Assembly: GCA_037044905.1 (NCBI GenBank)
Contig: JBAOKB010000078.1
Span: 36,261 to 100,260 of the forward strand
Reading direction: 5' to 3'
DNA: 64,000 nt
Origin: Hortaea werneckii
Lineage: Eukaryota; Ascomycota; Dothideomycetes; Mycosphaerellales; Teratosphaeriaceae
Part shown: positions 49,987 through 61,100 of the stretch, in pieces
Layout of the letters: the number at the start of each line of letters is the position of its first letter
Position numbering within the stretch: position 1 is the first letter of the stretch
Program-made: the position numbers and the translations under genes
Notes under the pieces: model-generated
The model's database searches: none
What the model saw: only the letters and a program-made list of their open reading frames with translations
Told to the model about the DNA's origin: nothing

Positions 49987-52951
49987 TCACTTGTCGTACG
50001 TTCTCTTCACCTTCTGAAGTTTCGCCTTCATCTTCTCGAACTCAGGCTCTTCCTCTTCCAGAAACGCTCGAAACTGGCGCCTCAGCTCGTCCTCGGCTTT
50101 GTCATCCAGCTTCTTGTCAACCATATCATCGAATTGACTGTACAACTCGCTCATGATGTCTTGAATCTTTTGTGCAAGCCTGCCGCTTGTAGCATCTGCA
50201 GCTGGACGAAGCACCTCCGAGAGCTTTGCGCACACCTTAGCGAAAGGCGAGCTGGCGCCTTGCAGCTTGAGGTAGGTCTCGAGGTTATCTACGCAACGTT
50301 GTGTAACGCCGGGACCTGGGGCAAAAGTTAGCCGATATCTTGGAGTGGGCGTCCAGATGTGCTTACCAGAGTCCTTCTTGCATTCATCGTAGGCCTGTGC
50401 CATTGCTAGGGAAAAGTAGCCAGATGGGCGTTCCTGGGTGGTATCAAGCTTGATGTTCCTGGTTTTGTCAGCAAGGCTCCAACATTAACTTGAACTGTCA
50501 ACTCACCGAAGCTCTTTCTTGAACTCCGACTCGTGATCTTGGCACGCCCCTCTGATGCCGTCCATTTGGGCTTCAAAAACCTCCTTGATACGATCCATGG
50601 GGAGGACGACTGCAGCCGGATGATTCTCTATGTCACACTCCATCCGCTCGAGCAGGCCGAGCAGGCTCTTCTCGAGCCCTGCCGCAAGCTCTTTTTCTTT
50701 CTCACTGAACACGTCCCAGCCTTCTTTGGCGAGCTTGCTGGCCTTTTCCAGGAACTGCTCATTCCAGCTCTGTTGCGGAACGACGGATGTCCGGTGATTG
50801 CCATCTCTGCGTATGAAGGCGCGTTTCGTCGACGGATGCCAAGGCTTTATCTTGTCGTTAAGGACGCTGCTAGCGGCCTCTACGATATCATTCTGTGCAT
50901 CTCGAAGTGCGTTCACGACAACTTTCTCGTTGAAGGTAACCACTTGATCCACGAACTGATCAATCAAGCCGGCCACTTGTCCCTGCGGCTTCTTGACCGC
51001 TGCAAGCAACTGCTCGCCGCCCTCAACATTGTAGGATTTTGCCCACATGGCAAGCCCTTTCATAAAAACCGTCAGCTTCTGGTTGACATAAGCGTCGTTA
51101 GTCCGCAAGAGCTCGGGCGCCGATGTCTCCAAAACATAGGCCCGTAGTGCCGGAACTCCCGTCATTTCAGCATTAAGACGCGGGCCTTTGATTGCTTTGG
51201 CGCCTTTCAGAGAGCTGTAGTGCGAGTTGGAGACGCAGAAGACAGGGAGAGTTGTTCTCATGGGCAAGTGGTCAGATTTTTCCTCTTGAAGGCGTCGAAT
51301 AGTGTACTCATTGCGAGCACTGACAAGCAGTTCGAAGCGCGCCTGTTCGATTCCTGGAAGCGCGGCTTTTGCTGCCTCTTTTTCTTCCATTAGATCCTTG
51401 ATTTCTTTTTGCAGTTTTCCCCTATAGTATTTTGTCATGGTCTGCTTCTTTCCTTTTTTCTGGTCCTTCTTGTCTTTCGTGAGGACTTTCTGCTTTGCAG
51501 CGATCTGCTTCGGCAAGGATTTTTCGAACTGCTTGCGTAGGCGAACTTCTCGCTTCAGCAGCTGTTCGTGATCTCCGATGTCTTGCCCTTCGCCTTCAAG
51601 ATAGGAGGCGAGGCCGGCGTCAATGTTGTCGTCCGTGCCAGTGCAAATCATGACCATTTTGTATAATTTACCGTATCGCATTAGCAAAGAGTCAACGCCT
51701 GTCTCAGTGATTGCACGATCAATCTTGGCGACAACCCAAATCGCCTCGCAATTGTTCATAATCTCGTAGCTGGCGTCAACCCGGACACGATTGGTATCGT
51801 CGAGGCCTGGCAAGTCGACAAGGGTGATGTACTGCAGGATGCGGGGTCCCTGGATTCCGATGCGGACCTTCTTGACCAGCGGCCAGAGCGTTGGCTCCTT
51901 GAACTGAGAGTTGGAAAAGACTAGCGGTTCCAGCTGATCGAGCAGGCCCTGCTGTGTGTCGGCGTCGAGATATTCCGTACGATCCTTCTCGTCGGCCTCC
52001 TTCTCCTCGAGCAGCTCTTTGCACCACTTGAAAAATTCATCCAGTGCAGTCTGACTCTTACGTTGGTACGCTCTTTCGAGATATTCTCTGCCAGCTTCAA
52101 TGGTCTCAAATTCTTCCTTGTCGCAGAACAGAGAGCGGAAAGTCGTGAAAGCCGTCTTGGATAGGCGGCTGAGCTCCTGTCTCTCCTCTTCGTTCAAATC
52201 CTCTTCTCGTTCGAAGTTCCAGTGATTGTAGTCTTTGATAAGACGAGAAAGAAGTTCGCGAATGGAAGCAATGCCGAAGTATTCAACTTTTGCAGCGAGC
52301 TTCTTTGTCTGCCCGGGGAAGGGTTGCTCGTATTCGGTTCCGACAAACGTACAGCTCTGCCCGCCAGCCATCTAGTTATACTTAGCATTATGGTTTATTA
52401 GGATTCAAGGCTGACTTACCGCCTTCGCCATATTAGGAAGACCCAGCAAAGAGTTTAAAAGCGAGCTTTTCCCTGTAACCCGTCAGAAACCTTGTGTGGA
52501 GCCAAGGGCAAGACAACGTACCAGCTCCCGTGTTCCCAAGTAAAGCGACCTTCTCACGTTCCGGTCTCGGAACTTGGGAGAGCTCTTCGGCATGGGTAGT
52601 CAACCCTCGAACGCGCTTGCTCGTGCATTGGCTCTCGCGCAAGATCTTCGACGCCCTCTTCGCGATGTCCGAAAGCTCAGCCACGGTTTTGGCGAAAGCT
52701 TCATCGTATACTACGCGGTCCGGAAACCCTTCGCTATCTTCATGGTGCTCGATCAAGCCAGTGCTGTCGCCGTCCGTGTCATTGTCCTCATCACTGGTAC
52801 TACTGTCGTCGTCGTCACTGTCTTCGGTGCCGTCGCCACTCCCTGATTCTTCGCCGGCAACCTCTGGCTTGACAGCCTCGTCATCGTCGCAGTCGTCGTC
52901 AGTCCGCTTGCGCTTGCTCCGCGTCATCTGGGCGACTGACGGCTTGCCCAT
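49987..52951 (-). CDS. Dynamin-like large GTPase, SLIP-GC-like
   Basis: Five exons: 52951-52522, 52472-52420, 52371-50507, 50458-50367, 50315-49987; 922 residues. All four introns are 48-51 bp with canonical ends. An acidic, Lys/Arg-containing N-terminus (about 9-65; KRKR, then Asp/Ser-rich) suggests a nuclear form. The P-loop GNTGAGKSS at 139-147 is split by intron 1 exactly at GA|GKS. G3 is DLPGLDD near 347-353. A Lys/Glu coiled coil covers about 430-505 (KKDQKKGKKQTMTKYYRGKL). The C-terminal helical stalk includes YKEEE-like charged segments ending KLQKVKRTYDK. The closest named family is nuclear GTPase SLIP-GC; fungal functions are unknown. The 51-bp last intron is a multiple of three without a stop. 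Confidence 0.8.
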
Positions 52952-53671
52952 CTTGAATGTTGCTACCGCTTTGCTGGCGGAGTGATCGTGCTATCCTGAT
53001 GTTGTTAAGGCTTGGGCTCAGGTTAAGTTGGTGTGAGTAGAGTGAAGGAGAATGACGAAGCTATGTCCAGGAGGTGGAAGTTATAGATGATTGTGAAATG
53101 GAGGAAGATGATTGAGATAAAAAGTGAACTTTAGGAAAGTAGGCACAAGCTTTCTACTGACCGGTGAGCGCTATTCCAGTGACAGTCACATGCTGCTTTC
53201 AGGTCGGCTGCAGCATGCCCATGCTTCGCATATCTCATTGAGGAATATCACATGGGGAAAGACGGACAGTCAAACTTCGACATCTTCGGCTGGCCTTCGT
53301 CCGATACATCGAAGCAGGAAGCAAGGAAGACATTCTGATGTTAGCTCAGGCCTCGTGCTTGGCTAAGGGGCTTAGTAGTGTAAAGGATAGTGAGCGGTTG
53401 TCTCCTGTGAAGAGAAGACGGAATGCGAGGTGAAGTTGAGGCTCGGCTTTTGCATTCCCAAACGATGTTATCTCCGGCTGGCCACGGGATCAGCCGTGCT
53501 TGCTTCCCCAATTCGATCTTCACATGTTGGCATCCGTACTATCCGATACTTGCAGGGAAGCAGGAAGCGTAGCACGCAGGAGCACGCGACCATTTTGGAA
53601 CTCTTGCAGCAACCTTCGACATGGCATAGCACGACGCGCATCCTGCAAACAACATCTCAACAATTCCAAAC
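52952..53671. other. Intergenic upstream of the GTPase gene
   Basis: 720 bp between divergent starts at 52951 and 53672. Overlapping open frames on both strands have no clear protein character. No gene seen. Confidence 0.5.
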
Positions 53672-54199
53672 ATGTTCTGCCTTCGCAGCTGGCTGGGCTT
53701 GCTGGTGGTAAGTCCTTTGGTACTATTGAATTGTGGTCTTCGATCGCTAAAGACTTCTCAGTTCCTCTCAAATGCACCACCCGTGTATGTAGCCCTCTAC
53801 ATACTGGGCAACTTCGCATTGCAAAGACCCTGCGTATACTGCTCGATCCTCCTCACCATACTTTGCTTCTCCCTGCTCGACTTCAGCTCCGACTGGTTCG
53901 AACCACGATGGCAGCCTACGGTGCCAGTATCAGAAACGCTTTCACATGCTCTAAGTGGCAATGCAACATTACAAGAGATGGTCTGGGAAAGTGCCGGCTT
54001 AGCAGTGTCTGCCTTGAATGGAACAGGAGGATCGCTTGCAAGCGCAGCCATCGATGGTGCAAGGAGGAAGTTGGCTGGTGGGGACAATGCTACGGTTACT
54101 GCTGCGACTACTGCGAACGGCTTTGAGCTACTGCGTACGGTGGTGGAGAAGCGGGGAGGCATACGAATACCCTGTGTGGATGTTACTATACGATTGTAA
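53672..54199 (+). CDS. Small membrane protein, unknown function
   Basis: Exon 1 is 53672-53707 (MFCLRSWLGLLV) and exon 2 is 53762-54199, joined in phase 0 across a 54-bp intron (GTAAGT donor, CGCTAAAG branch, TCTCAG acceptor); 157 residues. After splicing, two hydrophobic segments lie near the N-terminus (YVALYILGNFALQRPCVYCS; ILLTILCFSLLDF), followed by a soluble part with Asn-X-Ser/Thr sites and repeated Ala/Gly. If the intron is kept the frame stays open (175 residues). I do not recognise the family. A gene is supported by the clean splice signals and membrane segments, but not beyond doubt. Confidence 0.55.
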   Translation: MFCLRSWLGLLVVSPLVLLNCGLRSLKTSQFLSNAPPVYVALYILGNFALQRPCVYCSILLTILCFSLLDFSSDWFEPRWQPTVPVSETLSHALSGNATLQEMVWESAGLAVSALNGTGGSLASAAIDGARRKLAGGDNATVTAATTANGFELLRTVVEKRGGIRIPCVDVTIRL

Positions 54200-54619
54200 A
54201 ATTGTGATGTATTTACGGCGTTGGAGAGGACCAGCTCGCAAATAGACCAGACAGCATCAAAGGTGCTTGGATTTCCATGAGTGTACGATGCCATGATCAG
54301 GGCACGAATTCGGATCCAACGCATCCCCATTCTATGTATGCTCCAGGACAGCATATCGAAGCAACCGACCTGAGAACACTACGCCGAGCGACGTCGTCGT
54401 GGTTTGCAGCTCCTCTGATTATTCTAATGGGCCCCATCTAAATTCACACGGTTTAACGTCAGCGCAAGCTTGCACCCCATGAAGCTTTGGCCATCAAAGC
54501 TACTTCTTGACCCTTTCCGGGTCACTGTCTCGTTTCCTTTCCATTCGCGCTGCGTTGTTACGTTACCCTCGTGGCAATACGCCACTACCTAGGTAATATC
54601 ATTGTAGTCCCGAGGCTGG
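54200..54619. other. Intergenic upstream of the aminopeptidase
   Basis: 420 bp. Contains the near-palindrome TACCTAGGTA at 54587-54596, just upstream of the first aminopeptidase ATG. No gene. Confidence 0.5.
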
Positions 54620-57600
54620 ATGGCTGCCTCATTCGGAAGGTGGCATCGGCTGCTTCCTTTGGCGGGGCCCTGTCGCGGGGTCCAAGCCTCGAAGCTCCAT
54701 GAGCAAACACCGCGATTCGTATCTTTTCCTCCCACACAGCCCAGAAAGCGTACGCAGAGGTACTCAAGCACCTGCTTGCTTTATAGCCAGAGACTCAAAC
54801 CTTGTACACGTCTATTCCCACGCCAGCCTTGTCTTTCAGCTGGCAGAACCCGCATCGACCAACGGCACTGCAGTAGTAGTGCTTCAAGCACTCTCGTCAA
54901 GATGGCCTCCGACCGCGATATCCTTCCCGCCGATGTAAAACCCACCAACTATGCAATCTCTCTTCATGACTTGCAAAGCGGCGAGCCATGGACATACCAA
55001 GGCACAGTCAATATCGACTTGCAAGTCAAGAAGTCCACCAAGACAATAACCCTCAACACCCACGAGTTGAAGGTGCACTCTCTCGAAGTATTTACCGAGG
55101 CTGGAAAGACTGCATCGTCTGTGAAAGCTGCCGATGTTTCATACGATGCGAAGAACCAGCGGTGCACCTTCACCTTCGATCAAGCTCTGCCGGAGTCCCA
55201 AAAGGCAGTGCTTTCGATAGCATTTGAAGGCACAATGAACAACGTCATGGCCGGCTTCTATCGTTCAAAGTACACGCCTACCACCACGCCTGCTAAGGGC
55301 GTAGCGAAAGACAGCGAGCACCACTACATGTTCAGCACTCAATTCGAGTCCTCTGATGCCCGTAGAGCATTCCCTTGTTTCGACGAGCCGAACCTGAAGG
55401 CTTCGTTTGACTTCGAGATCGAGATCCCCGAGGACCTGACAGCTCTCAGCAACATGCCGGAGAAAGAGACGAAGAAGGGCAAGGCCGGTACCAAAGTCGT
55501 GTCCTTCGAGCGAACGCCAATCCAGAGCACCTATTTGCTTGCGTGGGCATTTGGCGACTTCGAATATGTTGAAGATTTCACAAGGAGGAAGTACAATGGC
55601 AAGAACCTGCCTGTCAGAGTGTGGACAACGAGAGGCCTGAAGGAGCAGGGCAAGCTCGCTCTCGAGAGCGCCCACCAGATCGTTGATTACTTCTCAGAGG
55701 TAAGGGCTTACATTTGAGATCGCTCCAGGAGGCTAGAGGCTAACAATTGCAGATCTTCAGAATTGACTACCCGCTTCCGAAAGTTGATTTGCTTGCTGTG
55801 CACGAATTTGTAAGTTACTACTACTTCCTTCGGTGTTCTCTGCTCTTTCTTCCCAAGTTATCAGACTGACGGGCTGTATAATAGCCCATCATAAGTCTTC
55901 CTATATCCTGATGCGCTTGGGACATTCGATATACCGAGCAGAAGCTGACCAGTGATTTTTAGTCACACGGTGCAATGGAGAACTGGGGTCTTATCACCTA
56001 CCGAACCACCGCCGTCCTTTTCGACCCCGAAAGCTCAGACCAAAAGTATCGTAACCGTGTTGTCTACGTCGTAGCCCACGAGCTGGCTCACCAATGGTTC
56101 GGTAACCTTGTCACGATGGATTGGTGGAACGAGCTCTGGCTGAATGAAGGCTTCGCCACGTGGGTTGGCTGGTACGCCGTAGATCACTTGCGTAAGTTGA
56201 ACCACACGAACAATTATCATGCGGTGGCAGTCAGCTAACTTGAGTTGGCAGATCCTGACTGGAATGTCTGGGGCCAGTTCGTTACCGAAGGCATGCAGAT
56301 GGCTTTCAACCTGGACAGTCTACGAACCAGCCATCCCATCGAGGTCCCCGTCCGAAACGCATTGGAGGTTGACCAAATCTTCGATCACATCTCGTATCTG
56401 AAGGGTAGCTCTGTCATCCGCATGCTGGCTTCTTACCTTGGTGTTGAGACATTCCTCAAAGGTGTCAGCGACTATCTCAAAGCGCATATGTACAGCAACG
56501 CAAAGACCAATGACCTCTGGGATGCGCTGAGCAAGGCATCTGGTCAGGACGTCACGACATTCATGGACCCGTGGATTCGGAAGATTGGTTTCCCAGTGGT
56601 AACAATCGCTGAGGAGCCAGGCCAGATCTCGGTCAAGCAGAATCGCTTCATCAGTGCCGGAGATGTTAAGCCTGAGGAGGACCAGACGACGTGGTGGATA
56701 CCGTTGAATTTGAAGACAGGGCAGACGATGTCAGACGCCAAGCGAGAGGCACTCACCGAGAAGTCCGACACCTACCGTGACATCGATACCACTTTCTACA
56801 AGCCGAATGCGGATCAGACCGGTTTCTACCGGACCAATCTGCCGCCTGAACGCTTGATCCAGCTCAGCAAGGCGCTTGACAAGTTGTCCGTGCAGGACAA
56901 GATCGGTCTTGTTGGCGATGCCGCTGCAATGGCCGTCGCTGGCGAAGGGACTACGGCTGGCTTGTTATCATTTGTGGAAGGCTTCGCAACGGAGACAAAC
57001 TACCTGGTGTGGTCGGAGGTGCTGTCCAGCCTTGGCAAGATTCGCCGCATCTTCTCATCTGATGAGAAGGTTGCTGCTGGTCTTCGCGAATTCACGCTTA
57101 AGCTGGTCAGCCCTGCCACCGACAAGATCGGTTGGGAGTTTGCGCCCAGTGATGACTACCTCACTGGCCAGCTGCGCTCGCTCCTCATCTCTACTGCGGG
57201 CTTGATGGGCCACGAGAAGGTCGTCGCCGAGGCGCAAAAGCGATTCAAGGCTTTCATGGACGGTGACAAGAAAGCCATTCACCCATCGTTGCGCGGACCT
57301 GTGTTCAGAATCGCTGTCAAGAATGGCGGTGCTGACGCATACAAGGCTGTGCAAAACGAATTCTTGACCACGACATCCATTGACGGACGGGAGATCGCCC
57401 TCCAGTCTATGGGCCAAGTGCAGTCTCAGGAGTTGGCAAAGGAATATCTCCAGTTCGGCTTCTCGGGCAAGGTCGCCACTCAGGATCTTCACACCGTCGG
57501 CTCTTCCCTCGCCATGAACAGCAAGGTGCGCGAGAAAGTGTGGCAGTTCGTCAAGAGCGAATGGCCAATGATTCGGGAGAGGCTGGGCGCGAACATGGTC

Positions 57601-57816
57601 GTGCTGGAGCGTTTCCTCAGGATGTGTCTGGACAAATTTGCCGATGCCGAGGTGGAGAAGGATGTACAGGCCTTCTTCAGCGACAAGGACAACACCGGCT
57701 ATGACAGAGGTCTCGCGGTGGCTACCGACACCATCAAGAGCAATGCTAGATATCGGGAGAGAGATGCTGAGCTTGTGAAGGAGTGGCTGAGTGCTCACGG
57801 TTACCTGAAGGCATAG
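54620..57816 (+). CDS. ape2: M1 zinc aminopeptidase (Ape2/Aap1 type), two possible starts
   Basis: Removes N-terminal residues from peptides. Exons: 54620-55699, 55753-55809, 55963-56191, 56252-57816; introns of 53, 153 and 60 bp. The conserved body begins at the ATG at 54902 (MASDRDILPADVKPTNYAIS), giving 882 residues. An in-frame ATG at 54620 adds 94 residues (MAASFGRWHRLLPLAG...) that are Arg/Ser-rich and almost without acidic residues, like a mitochondrial presequence; that form has 976 residues. Exon 3 starts with the SHGAMENWG exopeptidase motif and holds HELAHQW and WLNEGFA (zinc ligands and catalytic Glu). Exon 4 begins by completing LHPDWNVW. C-terminal ERAP1-like domain follows. Yeast APE2 is known for differently located forms. 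Confidence 0.93.
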
Positions 57817-58198
57817 GAAATTTCCGATGGCGAATCATTCGGTGAATGTAGATAGCCTTTCAAATGCAAAAAGCGCTACGCTTAGTCGCGGACATTATTA
57901 CGTTCTCTCTTTTCTTCTTCTCCCGAAGTATCTAGTTACTATGTACTCACAAGCGTTTGCCACTCACATTACCGCCGGGGCCGCGGAAGAGATCCGCACT
58001 GCAGCTTAAGCGCGTGTTTCGCGTTGGAGTCGCGTGTGGACCTCATCTCACCTTGGGAGCTGCAACCGAGTGAACATGTTTGGAGCTATTTCCGGCGGCG
58101 TTGAGCAAGCGAACTTTCCACAAATCTCATAATAGCAGGGTCGTCAGTCATGGTGGCCCTCTACATTCATAATTATCAGCACGACCAGCGAGCGTACC
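57817..58198. other. Intergenic upstream of the Myb-WD40 gene
   Basis: 382 bp covering the aminopeptidase 3' UTR and the next promoter. Nothing notable. Confidence 0.5.
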
Positions 58199-61100
58199 AT
58201 GACGGAAGTAATCGAGCTGTCCTCAGACTCCGAGCCCGATGCTTCACCGGACAAGATACGAGCACAAGCGCTACTCGGGTTCCAGCCGCGCAAAGAGAAG
58301 GGGCAGACAAATGGTGAACAACGTATTCCCCGTTCAGCAGGGATATCTCATCAGGATAGAGAGCATCCTAATAGGCACACGACAAACCATGACCACAACG
58401 GAGCAGGAAAACGCCCTTCACACGATCGCCTGAATGAAAGAAGACAAAGTGGGACTACTCCCCCGAAAAGACCGGCGGATGGTGCCAACGTTTCAGGAGC
58501 TAGTCGTTTGGCACGTGAAGAGGTGGCTCGGAGAGGATCGCACACGCCAGCGAGACTTGATCAGGACGGTTCCAGCAATGGCAAGACAACACCTGGACCA
58601 GAGCAAAAAGATGTTGCGTGGGATAGAGAAGCTCGTGTTCGAGGCTTCTATGCATTCCATGCCCAGGAAACGATGCGGAAGACCCAGCCTTTGGCGAGCT
58701 ATAGAACAGCTGCAGAGCCGAACGGTCGTTCTAGTAACAACAGGAACGGACATGCAACTTCATTGCAACATAGTTCCGAGAACTCCAATGGAGGTCATGC
58801 CGCTGAGGAACGTCCTCGTCCTCGCAACACAAGTCTCCCGCATCCGATCAGCCAGCGTGCTTTCTTTACTTTCGATCAGCCATCCGATCCCAAAGACGCG
58901 CTACTGGATTTGCACACTCATCTTAAACGACCTGCCGCTCCAACTTCTGGCGAGGAGTCTGAACCCGTCTTCAAACGTCAGCGACATGTGGCGGCTGGCC
59001 CTGGCCCGTCTGAAACACCTGAAACATTCAACTCTTCGTATCACTTGAACGGAAGAGCCGCCAACTTTGATCAATCAAATCCACGCATCGTAAGTGGAGC
59101 GCAACCGCATATCGACCGGAATGCCTTTGCTTCTCCTCTGATTGATCAAGGGGTCGATCACAGAGTGCAGTCTTCTACTGCGGGACGCCCGCCGCGTCAC
59201 CCTATCGAGCAAATCCCGGTCGCTTATGCAAGTCCAACTGCTCAGAACAACGCGCCATCGACTGGGGCGAAAAAGAGGTTCACGCCGGAAGAGAATGCGT
59301 TGCTGGTGAAACTCAAGGAGGTCGACGGATTAAGCTGGAGAGAAATTACGGCCTACTTCCCTGGGCGCACTCAGAACACTTTAGGGGTGCATTATTCAAC
59401 AAAAGTTCATAAGAGGACAGTCCCTATAGGAGAGCTCCCGTCCGAGACCAGCATTCCCAAGGCACCTCAACCACCGCCCGGTGCGACTAAGAGAGCCTCC
59501 ATACCAGTACAGCCCGATAATCCTCGTCCTGCGACTCAAGCTCCGCCACGGAGAGCTAAAAGAGGCGCTGGACCTTCAGCTGTGGACGGATATGTTTCGT
59601 GGACGCAGGTCAAAGATAGTGCATACCAGGACAAGTCACTTGACTCACGCGAAGACGACTCCGTCCAGGGCACAATTGACGCTGGGCCTAGAGCAAGTCA
59701 GGATCGAGTCTTTCCCCAATCATTGCCGAGATTGCTCAGGCAGAGGGAGCTTGGTGGACCATCGGGCAGAGGCTGGGTAACTCTAAGCAGACGGATTCCA
59801 GAAGACCTGAAGAATCACGCTGCGGATGGACATACGCTGGCAAAAACTTTCGAAAACACATGCGGTGATGTCACTTGTCTTGCGTGGTCGCCGCGTGGTA
59901 AGCACTTCGCGGCAGGCAGCATTGCTGTATCAGACGATCGCAGCATGCAGTATAATTCAGGCCTGAATCTACTTGCAGGGGACAGCGAAAGCGGGTCTCT
60001 GCAGGAATTACCGGAGCACCATATCTCAAGGCCACTCATCGACGCCGAGTCCGGGAATGTCAATGGCCTGCATGCTATGCGCGAATCCCAGGACCCACGC
60101 TTGTTCATGACTGTTGCTTCTGTTGGATTTTCCCCGACTGGAGATCTTCTATACTCTGCCGGTGGGGATAAGAAGATGCGAGCGTATCGCATGAACGACG
60201 ACGTTGGCAAAACGGGATTCTGCTATGAAATCGACCACGCAGCACCAATCGACATCCTTTCTGTTGGCAACCACGGCCTAGTCGCCACTGCATGCCATTC
60301 TGGCACTAATCGCAATGTAACCGTGTTCAGATGTGATGACACGACTTTCGACCACATACTCTCTTTGTCCCCCAGCCGCAAGGATGTGCAATCCAACCTG
60401 CCTTTGTTTCCGTCAGCATTGAAATGGGGCGTCGCGACTCAGCATAGCAATTTGCTGCTCGGAGGCTTCTCTTGCTATACCACCGACGAGATCAGACCGA
60501 CTGCGGGCGAAACCGCGTTGTGGAATGGCGAGACAGGACAACGCATCGCGCTTAGCACCACTACACGCAACGTCTTTGACGTGGCATGGAATCCTTCGCC
60601 CAGCCCAGCAGGTACGATACTCGCCGTGGCTGCTGTGCCTGGCACCGGAAAGTCCTACAAAGGCAAACAAAGCGTCGTACAAGTCTACGCGCCGGACCAG
60701 AACCGCGCAAAGCAGGTCAACGAGCTGGAATGTCCGGCGTTTGATATAAATGACGTGACGTATTGTCCCCACGACGAGAACTTGATCGCGGCTGGAGCGA
60801 CGGACGGGAAGGTGTACATCTGGGACATGCGGTATACCAGCCGCAATCAGATGCCATTGCACACTCTTTCGCACGGCGAATCGGTTAATGTACTAGACCA
60901 TGACCGAGATAGCGAATTAGCCGATACTGGTGTTCGATTTCTCTCGTGGGGGGCTACATCTTCAAGGCTGTACTCCGGATCTTCCGACGGCGTTGTGAAG
61001 GTTTGGAATCCGTACAGAGCGACCAGCGGTGCCTTGGTCAAGGACGTCGCGACTTTCCAGACGGCCATCATGTCTGGTGCTTTCAACCACGACTTCCGGG

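Noticed and set aside
53500..54126. 208-codon frame overlapping the small membrane protein gene
   Set aside because: Cys/Arg/His-rich mixed composition; the overlapping 53672 frame has membrane segments and clean splice signals.
20978..54199. Stop-free introns with length divisible by three (Hook 72 bp, GTPase 51 bp, small membrane protein 54 bp) as a regulated class
   Set aside because: With about 25 introns, roughly three such cases are expected by chance, so no enrichment is claimed.
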